A stretch of 64,000 bases of DNA from the NCBI RefSeq assembly GCF_021134715.1, contig NC_060025.1, forward strand, positions 4,836,001-4,900,000. Direction: 5' to 3'. Shown in pieces: positions 23,512 to 38,272 of the stretch. The notes under the pieces are model-generated. The model worked only from the letters and a program-made list of their open reading frames with translations, had not been told where the DNA came from and searched no databases. The DNA is from Daphnia pulex. Taxonomy: Eukaryota > Arthropoda > Branchiopoda > Diplostraca > Daphniidae. The position numbers and the translations under genes were made by a program. Every line of letters starts with the position of its first letter. Positions within the stretch are counted from its first letter, which is position 1.

Positions 23512-24590
23512 CAGTCCCCTCCATAAGTATGGGATCACCCCGCGCCGTTCCGTAAGGCGGCGTGTATTTTTCTAGTTGGTTTTTCGGGTGGCAAAAAGTG
23601 AAAAAATGACATAAATTCACAAAACTTGGAATTTATGTCATTTTACCTCTTTTGTTTTGTCTGAATTTTTTTCAGATTTTTTCGTTCATGGGATAGGCCT
23701 CTAAAAGTGGCTCCAAAAGTATCGGATCACTCCGACGCCAACCATGTTATCTTATGGCCCGAACTTGTTTTTCACATAGCTTTTTATATATTTAATTTTT
23801 AAGAAGGAATTTTTATTTTCAAACCGTGTATACACTACCCTTTCATAAACTAACTGTGAGTTTTGCATGATGATCCGAATTATTTTCGAATTTTCCCAGA
23901 TTTATTCGTTTCCCGAGTTTCTGAAATCAGAGACTGCAGAAAACTTCATTTACGGTTTACAACCTCTATCAGCTGGCTTAGGCAGGAAAATTAGTGTCGT
24001 TTCTATACACCACTGGCGCTCTGCTACCTTTTTTACTTAAGGGGCGTTTCTATACACCACTGGCGCTCTGCTACCTTTTTTTACTTAAGGGGCGTATAAA
24101 AACGACACTAGTTTTCCTGCCTACGCCAGCTGATAGAGGTTGTAAACCGTAAATGAAGTTTTCTGCAGTCTCTGATTTCAGAAACTCGGGAAACGAATAA
24201 ATCTGGGAAAATTCGAAAATAATTCGGATCATCATGCAAAACTCACAGTTAGTTTATGAAAGGGTAGTGTATACACGGTTTGAAAATAAAAATTCCTTCT
24301 TAAAAATTAAATATATAAAAAGCTATGTGAAAAACAAGTTCGGGCCATAAGATAACATGGTTGGCGTCGGAGTGATCCGATACTTTTGGAGCCACTTTTA
24401 GAGGCCTATCCCATGAACGAAAAAATCTGAAAAAAATTCAGACAAAACAAAAGAGGTAAAATGACATAAATTCCAAGTTTTGTGAATTTATGTCATTTTT
24501 TCACTTTTTACCACCCGAAAAACCAACTAGAAAAATATACGCCGCCTTATGGAACGGCGCGGGGTGATCCCATACTTATGGAGGGGACTG
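23512..24590. mobile_element. Fold-back (long inverted repeat) element with Tc1-like ends, 1,079 bp
   Basis: The element begins CAGTCCCCTCCATAAGTATG and ends with its exact complement. It is flanked on both sides by TA, the target duplication of Tc1/mariner elements. The two arms, about 23,512-24,002 and 24,099-24,590, are nearly identical inverted copies of about 490 bp. Inside each arm, about 200 bp from the end, is a second related block (ccaaaagtatcggatcactccg), giving the direct-repeat-within-inverted-repeat layout known from some Tc1-like transposons. The roughly 100 bp loop is itself a tandem duplication. No transposase is encoded, so it would depend on one supplied elsewhere. Confidence 0.88.
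23998..24097. repeat. Tandem 50 bp duplication in the loop of the fold-back element
   Basis: The stretch gtttctatacaccactggcg through ttacttaaggggc occurs twice in direct orientation between the arms. The second copy carries one extra T in its T run. The fold-back arms resume on either side (gtgtcgtt and aaacgacac). Confidence 0.85.
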
Positions 24591-24599
24591 TATATAAAA

Positions 24600-25440
24600 A
24601 ATATTGTAATGTTTGTCTCTGCACGCCGGATTTACCTGCGTTTGCAGAAGGACGAAATTCCCACCCGTTTACGAGATATTAAGCGTTAAAGTTTGGGTTT
24701 TTAAAATTATGTCAGACAGTGGGGGGACTTTTACATCGCTTTTCTGAAAAGCAGGGGAGCTAGAGCAAAAACTAATTTTATAAAAAGGTTTATTGCTATC
24801 TTAACCACCAAAATCCAAAAGGAATTTCCTTTCCCGGAATTTATTGGTTGAGATATGACTAATTTCCTGAGACGATCATTTTTCCCTTTTCCCTCTCTGC
24901 CTGGCAGCCATTTTTTTTTTTGTTCTCTCCTCCGCGCCCAAAAAAAGTTTTACCGGGATGTAGTACAGTCATTTTAAGTCAAAAAGAGGGGTCTACCCAA
25001 AACAAATTGTTAAAAGCGATTTTTTAAATGAGCTTTATTTATACTAATGTTTTCTTACTCTGTGTAAAACCCGTCCAAGATAAAATAAAGGGATCATATT
25101 AAAAAATGTGTTTTAAAATTAACTTTCTGCTAAATGGTGTCTTTTTATTAAAAATTTTCTATTTTAAAAATACAGGGTTAACGAGAATTGCAAGATTAAC
25201 TTAAGTTCCAATTTTTGTTAAATTTTAAAGTAATTTAGTATTTAAAAAAATTAAAATCGATTGAAAAATTGCTGAGCCGTCGAAAATTTCTTTGCTCGTT
25301 TTAACATGGCGCTTATGGGGAAACGAAAAGTTTTTCAAATCAAGCGCTAGATGGCGTCTTAGATCCTCCCTCTCCTGATTGGTCCTAAACAGCACGTGAT
25401 CAGAAAGCATTCTGATTGGCTTTGAAATCCTCTCGCCTTC
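24600..25440. other. No supported gene; upstream region of the CCDC50-like gene
   Basis: AT-rich sequence with short open frames only (24,482-24,682 plus; 25,225-25,410 minus). Nothing recognisable as a transposon or RNA gene. The part nearest 25,750 probably holds the promoter and 5' untranslated region of the next gene, but I see no TATA box that I would call. Confidence 0.35.
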
Positions 25441-25751
25441 ATAGGGAAGATTGGAGTTTACTTTACAGTTTACTGGCCTTAACCTAGTTAACCATTCAGT
25501 GGGCCTTCGCCTTGAGCCTATATTTGCTACTTAGGTCTCTAGTAAAAAATTCATTTTATTTCATTTTTACTATTACTTCGTCAGTGTTTAAAATAAACAA
25601 TGATTAATTTACAATTCCTTGAACACTAGCTTTACAAAAATGTCATTCATTTCTTTATTTCTTTTTATTTTCACATTTCTATCTTAGTTTTCGTGACACT
25701 TGTTTGCTGTGCTTTCTATCCAAACCTTGTTGATGTTCATTCATTCCCAGG

Positions 25752-27397
25752 ATGGATGAACCAAAGCCTTTGTCTGGTGTCCAAAACAAACGACTAGTCC
25801 AGGAAGGCAAGTAAATTTTTATAACTTAAAATGATTTTGAGTTTTCACCCTCTGTAATTTGAAAAGAAGTTATGAGCTCAGTGTCATCTCAAAGAACTTC
25901 CACTTGTCCCAAAACGGGAGTTTTTCATGAAGGTGACTGGGGCTTTTGTTAATCATGTGTTCCACTTCTAAATTTATTGGTTTTATCTTGGATGTTTCAG
26001 TTTGTAGAGAATGGCTTGTTATTGAAGATGGTGCTTTAGCACATCAGCTTCAAGATCAAGAAAGTAAGTTTACTAGGAAGAAGGTGTGTTTATTGAGAAC
26101 AGCTAACAGCAGTTTTGCGTATTTTTAGTTGCAGCTCATTATGGACACAATCGAGAGAGAAATCGTATAGTCAGAGGAGATGTCTCTCAAGCACGTACAG
26201 AACAAGAGGATGAATTAAAACAAGCACTTGCTTTGCAACAGTTTCAACAAGAGCTACGACTGCAACAGTAATTTATTACTTTTTTCTCTACTATACCAAT
26301 GACATGAAAAATAACTTAATTTTACATATAGAGAAAGAGAAGATGAAGAAGCTGCAAAACGATTAGCAGAAGAGTTAGAAAGAGAAGAAGAACTTCAAAG
26401 GCGCAGAAGAGTTATTCAAGATGAAAAGCTTGCTCAGAAGCTACAGGTTTATATATTTTTTTCAATGTCATCATTAATTTTCTTATTTATGTTTATTATG
26501 TTACTGATAGATCGCTGCAATTTCAAAGCCTGTTGGGAAATCGCACATTTCAGATAAAGAGTCGCGTTCCTACTCGGTGGAACCTCTTTGTTCTTCAATA
26601 AAGTTAGTTTTATATTGAAGTTTTTATCGTCTATCAAATTTAATTTTTGTAACTGATTTTACCAGAATGCTAGATATGAATCAACCGATGTCGGAGGAAG
26701 AAGCTCGCGAGTGGCAAGAACGTTGCGATGCAGTAATTTTACTTTAATACGCAAAAATAAATACAGTATTAAATATAATATTTTCGTTAGGAAATGGCTA
26801 GAAAATTGCAACAAGAAGAAGAAGAAGAATCTAAATTCCGGAGAGACGTGACTGATTTGAGCAGAAAACTGGCTATCGAAGCAAAAGATTTAGAGCTGGC
26901 TCGTATTCTGCAAGAAAAGGAAAAGACTCGCCTCCGCAAAGCCAAAGAAAAAGCCCGTCTTAAAGCGCAACAAGCCCAACTAGCACAACTGTCTCAGCAA
27001 AATCAACACGGTCAACAAATAACTTCCGGGGTGGAAAACCACAATCGGCAACAAAACCCTTTTTGTGTTCCCGAAACTCAAAATATTGCAGCGTGCATTG
27101 ATCCAACTTGGAGCCGGAGGTATTGTAATCCGGAAATTCGCTCTGAATCCGGACAAAGGACACAAATTCCGATAACCGATCTAGGTTTGAAACATTACAT
27201 AGTTGTTCAGTCATAAACAAAAGAAAATCGGAATATTTTTCTTCTCTTCCATAGATTTCCCAGCACCCGTTCAACCAATAGTTTCTGGTCATCGTCGAAC
27301 TTCCAGTGTATCTCGATCAGAATCACCTGCTGCTGAACCGTCTAATAACGTAGAACAATCTCGTAACAAATCTCGAAAAGGATGTTCTCACCAATGA
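25752..27397 (+). CDS. CCDC50: CCDC50-like coiled-coil ubiquitin-binding protein (355 aa)
   Basis: Eight exons join in frame: 25752-25806, 26001-26063, 26129-26267, 26332-26446, 26511-26602, 26666-26732, 26791-27184 and 27255-27397. They total 1,068 bases. The N-terminus CREWLVIEDGALAHQLQDQE followed by the NRERNRIV region matches the conserved N-terminal domain of CCDC50 (Ymer), a cytosolic adaptor that binds ubiquitin chains and acts in EGFR trafficking and NF-kB signalling in vertebrates. Long Glu/Gln/Arg-rich coiled coils follow. EEAREWQERCDAEMARKLQQ resembles the ubiquitin-interacting MIU-type motif of the family. The C-terminus is Ser/Arg-rich. The first intron has a GC donor (AAG then GCAAGT), and only that choice keeps the frame. 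The family assignment is strong; function in this animal is inferred. Confidence 0.88.
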
Positions 27398-28742
27398 TTG
27401 AAAACGACTTACTTTACAACCTTGTCACTATAACTGTTTAACTAATCTTACTAATATCGATCTGAAATCGTAACATTTCACAACTTATTGCTTTATTACG
27501 ACCCCAAGAATCATGTGTCACCATTTTGGGGGTGATTTATCTTATTTTATTTTTTATTATTCCAATATGTATTATTATTCACAGTGTTTACTTTTGACAT
27601 TTTTACTTCATTTTGCGTAAACCAATGTAAACATTTGGTTGCCTTACTCTACTTCTCATTCGTTGACATGTAATAACGGTTACGGTGTTGAAGTCGATGA
27701 GATTTGAATTTCATGTGTTCCGTCCAATAACATTTTTGCCTTCCACTAAATTTGCACGAGGACCAATTTTGACTGATCTATTTACACTCAACTTTTTTGG
27801 AAATTTCTCCCATCTTCAGCCAAATATAATGTCACATGGTGAAAACCTAAGCTTGAAGGTTTATAATAACTTGCATCTAAAAATAAACGGATTTATTAGT
27901 TCTTTAAACTCAATTTTTTAATTCTATATTAATAGTTAAGCAAGTGCGTGCCCATCACAAGTGTGATAGTTATATTGTATTGATTTTTATAAACTAGGCA
28001 TATATCCTTCAGTAGCAAAAGTAGGTCAATAGTGTAAGCTTATGGAAAAGGTGGATTTTTCGTGTGCAGTGATTATTGATCTTAATATTTCCAGAATCAC
28101 AATATAAGGGCGTCCTGGAAGTAAAAAGCTGAATTAGAGTCATAGAGTTTATTACTTACGTACCCGTACCGTAACTTAGTTGATTGTAAGTTAGTTAATA
28201 GAAATTGAAACCAGCAAAATGAAGTTTAAATAACGCAACCCTATTTTCACATTTACTGAGTAGGCTATATAACGCAAATGAATACAGTTTACTATTTGAA
28301 AGTAACGTAAATATTTTGCATAATTGATCGAAACATGCAACGATAGTGTTTTCGCTGGTTTTCCGTCGTAAATATATATATATTAATAAGTACTATTTCT
28401 TATTTTCTAGAAACACAACATTTTATGTTTTTTTTTTTTGTAGAGTCGAAATAAAAATTGAATTATAAAAAAGCTTGTTCTGTCTGCGTATATTCTGAGT
28501 CTAATTTAGGTTTGGTTTCGCAATTGTTTTTAGTTAGTTGTTTCCTTCATGCGAGAAAACTGACGAATAAATTATAACGAGTAACATTATACACGAGACT
28601 GAACCCGCACATTTGTTATTGGGGCATGGTGGGTAATGCACACATGGTCTTTGGAACTTTTCTATCTATCACTACTCTACAACTGATAAAATTCAGTCAG
28701 TCTCATAACAGCTGTAGTGCAGCTCTGAACACAGTAAAAGCC
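27398..28742. other. Intergenic region, no gene seen
   Basis: Contains the 3' untranslated region of the CCDC50-like gene and the upstream region of the carboxylesterase. The open frame at 27,685-27,921 has no recognisable motif. A possible polyadenylation signal aataaa lies near 27,881. Low-complexity AT tracts occur at 28,370-28,390 and 28,430-28,445. Confidence 0.4.
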
Positions 28743-32690
<3,948 letters not shown>

Positions 32691-32828
32691 TAATATCGGT
32701 AGAGACATTTACATAGTTTGCTTTTACATATCGCCCCCAAAAGAAACCGAACAACTTTCTCCTTTTTTTAATTTACTGGCTTATGCTGTTTATAATTCAA
32801 ATGGGATTGAGAATGCAGGGGGAATTCA

Positions 32829-32834
32829 AATAAA
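32829..32834 (+). terminator. Likely polyadenylation signal of the carboxylesterase gene
   Basis: AATAAA occurs 139 bases after the stop codon of the carboxylesterase, in the expected place and orientation for 3' end formation. No experimental support is visible. Confidence 0.6.
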
Positions 32835-34441
32835 GCCTTATCGTAGATAATTTTACGCACTACTTATTTCTTTATTGTTTTCTTTTTCTCCTTCTTCCAC
32901 TTTAGAGATGCAATTCTTTTGCGTATTAGCTATTACTTAATGTTTTGTGAGCACCTGCTAATAAATTAACCAACTGTAAACACTTTATGTTTGCCAAAAG
33001 AAACAAGCTAATAATTCACAAGCGATTAATTACCCGCAAGTTTTTAGACAAATACAGACAAATGGCGTTGATCGGCTTGAGCCGAAGGCTTACCTATAAT
33101 TGCGATGAAGAGTAATGGCGCATTATTTTACACTTCAGCTGATTCACCCAAGTAAGAAGTTAAGATAGACCTTAAATTTCCAATACGTGTCATATCGAGG
33201 TACAGCTTTGAGTAATCGATTCATATATCTTCATGACACACCGGCAGCAGTTTGTAACGAATGTGTGCGTGTGAAGTTCTAACAAAAGTAATTTACTAGG
33301 TTATAACATACACCTGATATATATCCAACTGACTGACTTGATATAACATCAAATCGGATAGTCTATTTCACAGTAAGTCAAAATCGAGTACTACCGTACT
33401 GTATATCGAACTAACAATTTTTTTTTCCAAGAATGCTAGCACGCAGTACAATATAAACCAACTTTTCAATAACAAAACACACAACTTGTCAACTTAACAT
33501 AAAAAAATAATAATAACTCAATAAATAAAATCCCAGCAAACTATGAGAAGGTAGAGCTTTCAATTCTTAAAAATGACTATAATTTGTATGAAAAAAACGC
33601 TGCCCTGAAGAGGGGTTTCTTCAAGATTAAAAATCGAAGGTTCTCAAAAGTCGCCCATACAAATACAAGTCACGATTTCTTCGCTTCGTGGTAGATCGAA
33701 TGTTATTGCATTCGCCATCAGGCACGCATCACATTGACGTTATTGTTAAATCGATTGAGCCAAGAAGGGGGGAAGAAAAACATGCGTTGAAAAGGTATTT
33801 TTTTGAATATCCATTTTTTGTGTATTTTCAGTTAGAAGTTTGGTGTAACAGTAAATTTCATTGGGAACTATAAAAAAAAATGGGGAGTCAAAATAAAGTG
33901 CACAACCCGGAAACACAATTGTGAACAGCAAAATGACGTTCATAGAAGACGAGAAAAAAAAAATGCCTTCCCCGAATGCGAACCAAATAACACAACAATT
34001 ATAGTGGCCTTTTAACAACAATGTGCAATCAATTGCGACTGGGTTATGTGCGCCCGTTGGTCTGAAATATAGTGACATTACACAGAATAGAATCGCAGTG
34101 TGCTGTAAATATAAATAGCATACACACGTTCACTGTATCAGTGACTAGCACCCAAAGAAAAATGGTGTGGGGGTAAATCACAAGCATCCCATCCATTAAA
34201 TAAAAATAGATTGGAATAGCACAAACCTTATCTTTTCAAAATGCATTCCAGTTCAGACTGGAACGCCGTCATTTCAATTCAAGTCTAAAGTCTTTTCACG
34301 GTTGTGGATGGGTGTGTGCGTGTGTGTGTTTCGTAATTTTTTCCAATTAAATTACAGCTTTAAAAAACATCTTAGGTGAACCTATTTGACCTCTTGGAAT
34401 TGGCATCAGCATTAGCCATCAAATCTGTAAATTGGAATGTT
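32835..34441. other. Intergenic region between two convergent genes
   Basis: The carboxylesterase (plus) and the fucosyltransferase (minus) end toward each other across this stretch, so it should hold both 3' untranslated ends. Open frames at 33,688-33,873 and 33,746-34,078 lie on opposite strands of the same bases and show no domain. A short (GT)n run lies at 34,311-34,329. Confidence 0.4.
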
Positions 34442-36491
34442 TCAATTCGACTTGCGGACTGCGCCGTCTCCACCCACTTTCTTTTTGTTCTTCTTGTTAC
34501 GTTGGTGGTTTTCTAAATCTCGCCAGGATCCCTTGATGCAATTGGTGCCACCTCTCCACCACTCATTAAAATCGTCGTAGTATCGCGGAGGTGAGTAGGG
34601 AGCTTCGTGCAGCATGGAACACAAACGACAGAAGAAATATGTGTTGATGAATTGGCCGGTTTCTTTCCACTCGAAGTACTCGTTGTAAAGCGTGTCGTTC
34701 GAGTTGAGTAAGTGAAGATAATCAGCCAGTTCTTTGGGAGTCGCAAAGTCATCGACGTGGATAAAGGAATGTTCAGGAGCATGCTTCTCATAATCGGCTC
34801 TGGGAGCTCCCATCACTATGGGAAGGACTTTGGACCTGCGGTGGAAAAAAAAAAGCAATTAAAAAAAGACCAGGAAAACAACAGTTTCGGAATGAATCAA
34901 AACGTACCCAAGTCCATTGACATAAAATTTCTCGGTGATGTAGTCTCTGCAATTCGAGTTCTCGAAGGCCAAATAGAATTTGTATTCGGTCGACAAGATA
35001 TCCAGACAATGGTCGCCGCTATGTCTTGGACAATTCTTGGTTCCACAACTGCCGTAGATGTCGACATCGATGTGCTTTTGTAGAGCGTGGGCATATTCGA
35101 GACGATTGTTTTTGGCTCCACAGTTGGAGACGAACCACGCCACCTTTTTGGTCTTGTTGGCTGCAAAGTTGGTTGTGACTGGTTTCCTCCTGACCTTGTC
35201 GTCGAAGTAAACCCATTTTTCGTAGGGTGTGACCAACTCACTATCCGACTTGTAAGTGGCCGTCCAGTTGAACACGTCCTTTTCTCGGATGTACTGAGTG
35301 TGTAACGGGCATTCCAACATGTACATGATCCAGATTTGGTGTGGTGGTCTCGGATGGCTGGGCGTAGAGAAGAAATCTGCACAAGAATGATTTTGATTTG
35401 TTATTATCAGTTGCTATTGCTTCAAGATTTTGAATTTGCTCGTTTCTAGATCTAGACTAGACGTTAGTAGACTGAAATACGGCCGCTAGATGGACTTGAA
35501 AAGAATTCCGTTTTGACGACTGCTCTTAAGTGTTCTTCCCTTCCGTCGACGGAAAAACGAGTGTCGGCATTGGCAACACCACCCATCCAGACGGCCCAGA
35601 CCCCCCTAACTTCCCGCAGGTGTCGTGAGCTGGCATTAATGAAATCGTACACGACGCAAGGACGCTTGTCTCGCATGTACTAACACACACGTTATTAAAA
35701 ACAATTTCTTTTACACAACAAACCCAAATAGAACGTAGCAGCAATCTAACCTTCGTCGATGTTTACTTCTTTGTTCTAATCTATTTGACATTCCCCCTGC
35801 GGTTTAGGACGTACAACGTAAATGGAGGGGAAAACCGAAGGCAAGATAAAATAAAAAGCCAACCTTTAAACATGATAGCGTCTGCATTGGCCGCCTCGTC
35901 CCTGTTGCTCGTCAGCGAGCACCGGTCTACGGGGCATTTCTGTTCGGTGAAAACCTTTTGGCCGCTCTTTGTCTGCCAGGAACCCAGTCCGTTGGGCAAG
36001 AAGATTTTCTTCAGCTTCGGCTTAACAGGAAAAAATGTGCCGTCACCTGCCGGAGTGGCGTGCTGGTCAATATCTCGGCTGGGAATCATCAGCTGTTCTT
36101 CTATCCGATCGCCCTTTAATCGACCAACGGGCCAGATGTTGTCGACTAGATCGCCTTGTGATGGTCTGTAGCCATCGTTCTTGATGTACCATGGCAGTCC
36201 GTGGCGGCGCAAGATATTGCTGCTAATCGTCGTGTTATTGATTCTAACATTATTATCAGCACTTGGTATCTTGGACTCGTCATTGTTGATGACGACAAAA
36301 TTGGCAGAGTCGTCGTCGAGTTCTTTGCTGTTTTGTTGATAGTAACCACCACCTTGAGCCGACGACTGCTCTAGAACCCTCAGCCATAAGGGATTTTGTT
36401 GTTGAACATGCAATGCCAACATGACTAATGAAGTCACCACCACAGTATAGATCGCGTAGACAAATAGCCGACGAACAGAAACGCGTGGCAT
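34442..36491 (-). CDS. Alpha-1,3-fucosyltransferase, GT10 family (496 aa)
   Basis: Three minus-strand exons join in frame (36491-35864, 35376-34908, 34835-34442; 1,491 bases). The protein has the type II Golgi layout: a short basic cytosolic end (MPRVSVRR), a single membrane helix (about residues 9-28), a long variable stem rich in Asn and Gln, then a catalytic domain. The GT10 signature FYLAFENSNCRDYITEKFY lies at about residues 343-361, followed by PIVMGAPRADYEKHAP and SFIHVDDF. The enzyme transfers fucose from GDP-fucose to GlcNAc on glycans in the Golgi. The stem length and conserved core suggest the arthropod FucTA group (core alpha-1,3-fucosylation of N-glycans), but substrate cannot be settled from sequence alone. 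The start was set at 36,491, just before the membrane anchor; an upstream in-frame ATG at 36,572 would add 27 residues. Confidence 0.9.
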
Positions 36492-38272
36492 TTTGATGGC
36501 AGTGATGGGCAGAAGCTCAGTGACACACAAATGTTTCAAAACGGTTCCATCTAGACATATCACAGCGCGCAATAAGAGGATGTGGAGACGGATGCGAACG
36601 TGATAACCGACAACAAACTACTGAGAGACTCTACTTTTGGCGACGCTCTCTCTTCCGTCTACTATGGCGGCTCCGTGACACACACCGCCCAGAAAATCAA
36701 TACCGTTGCGCCGAATCACAAAGGGCCACCATCATCCGATCTGACGAGACCCAGACCACTTTCAAACGAAAAGCACAAGACTTGTAAATTCATTTGCAGT
36801 GTTCACGCTACCGACTACCGCTGGCCTGAGAAGCAGAAGGCTGACTGACTTGGAAAATTTAAAACACCACCTGGCGACCAACTGTGTGTGTGTGTGTGTG
36901 TGTGTGTACATATGGACACACCTGAAGCGTGTGTAGCCTTCAAAATGCTCAATTCGGTAACAGGGTCAATTGTTTATATGTACTTGGACGCTTCAATGAA
37001 CTTTTTTTATTGATTCGAAATCAATCAAATTCGCTCATTGAATATTTTCAGTAATTCAATTTTCTCTGTAAAAAATCTCAAACTTTGGAATTATTTGGTC
37101 GACGTGAAGCAAAAATCCAGCCCATTCAACTAGTGTCCTTGAAAATGTTGACGCCTCTGGGGGGGATAGAGAAACAAGTATTCTCCTCTCCCTCTTCCGT
37201 AGTTTTATTTATTCCTCTTTCCCCCACTTTCCATTCTTCTCCCGCTTATCTTTCTTACCTGTGATGAAACGAAGAGCGCAGCAAATCAAAGAATAGTTTT
37301 TTTTTAAAAGATGGCCGCTAAGTCTCCTCCCTTTTAGGTGACAAAAGTCTGCGGACGAACGAACGACTTGGTCGGATTCCGTTCCAAATATCAATGAACT
37401 CGAATTACATTTTTCTTTGGTTAATTTTATTGAGATAACTTTAAGTTGAATGAAAAAAAAGTCTAGTATTATGCCAACGGTTAACAAGACGTTTTATTTT
37501 TAATTGTTGTTGCGCTAATTATGGGTCAGATATATTCAGATTTGTATTGCGGTTATAATTGTTTGTTTCTACGTATTACAAAAAAAAAAGAACCCAAACC
37601 AAAAAATAATTGGCTTCATTCTGTATAGCTGAAGGGTTTAATCGCCCTCCAAAACCAGATTATTAAAATCCGGTTTTGATCGGGACAAAGAAATCCGATT
37701 TTTCTTTTTGGATAGGATTTAAGCTCGGTTGGTTGAATAAGCTCTTATTGTGGGGCAAGCGTAAAATTTTCGATTTATTCTGATCCGATTTCTTTTTCCT
37801 TTATCCAAGTCAAACTTTTGGGCCCTCTGTAAACTAAACAATTGACAATCTCTAGCTAGTAGCGTCTCTCACTATCATCAGTAGAATATAGCTACCCCAG
37901 GACCGTTCTTTTGTAGCGAGCCCCCAATCTAGTCATTTTTTATTGTGGCTTGGCTTTTCCTCTTTTTTATTTGTTGTTCAAATTCTTTTGTGTTTGTAAG
38001 ACTCTTTGCAACGCTCTTCAAAAAGGGCGGATGCGGTCTGGCACACTGCAATGGGCGCCCATCGAAAATCGGACGTTGAACTCGGGCTCTTTTCATTCTC
38101 ATGCGCCGCCGCTACAGAACGGAATTTCACTGACCACAATCGACTCCCGTCGTCTCACTCGGTATCAAATTGACATCACCCCCAGAATTAGCCAATTCTT
38201 TTGCTCACAGTGATTTATTAATGAAGGAACACTTTTGATTGAGACACAGCGAAATAGGATGTGGCTTCGAAT
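36492..38272. other. Intergenic region, promoter side of the fucosyltransferase
   Basis: Contains the upstream region of the fucosyltransferase and the 3' side of DHCR7. Open frames at 36,582-36,848 and 37,209-37,487 show no known motif. Short AT-rich tracts are scattered. I see no RNA gene or transposon. Confidence 0.4.
36883..36907. repeat. (TG)n microsatellite
   Basis: A pure run of about twelve TG dinucleotides lies 0.4 kb upstream of the fucosyltransferase start. Confidence 0.95.

Noticed and set aside
25810..25815. Conventional GT donor just after the GC donor in CCDC50 intron 1
   Set aside because: Using it gives a stop codon immediately in the next exon, whereas the GC donor keeps the conserved frame.
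28626..28742. Upstream ATG of the carboxylesterase frame
   Set aside because: It would place about 39 polar residues before the signal peptide; the ATG at 28,743 gives a normal secretory start.
34712..35083. Plus-strand open frame of 123 codons across the fucosyltransferase
   Set aside because: It lies antisense to conserved GT10 coding sequence and has no motif of its own.
35464..35676. Minus-strand open frame inside the fucosyltransferase intron (RDKRPCVVYDFINASSRH...)
   Set aside because: Exons 1 and 2 join in frame without it. It could be an alternative exon, but nothing shows that, so it is not annotated.
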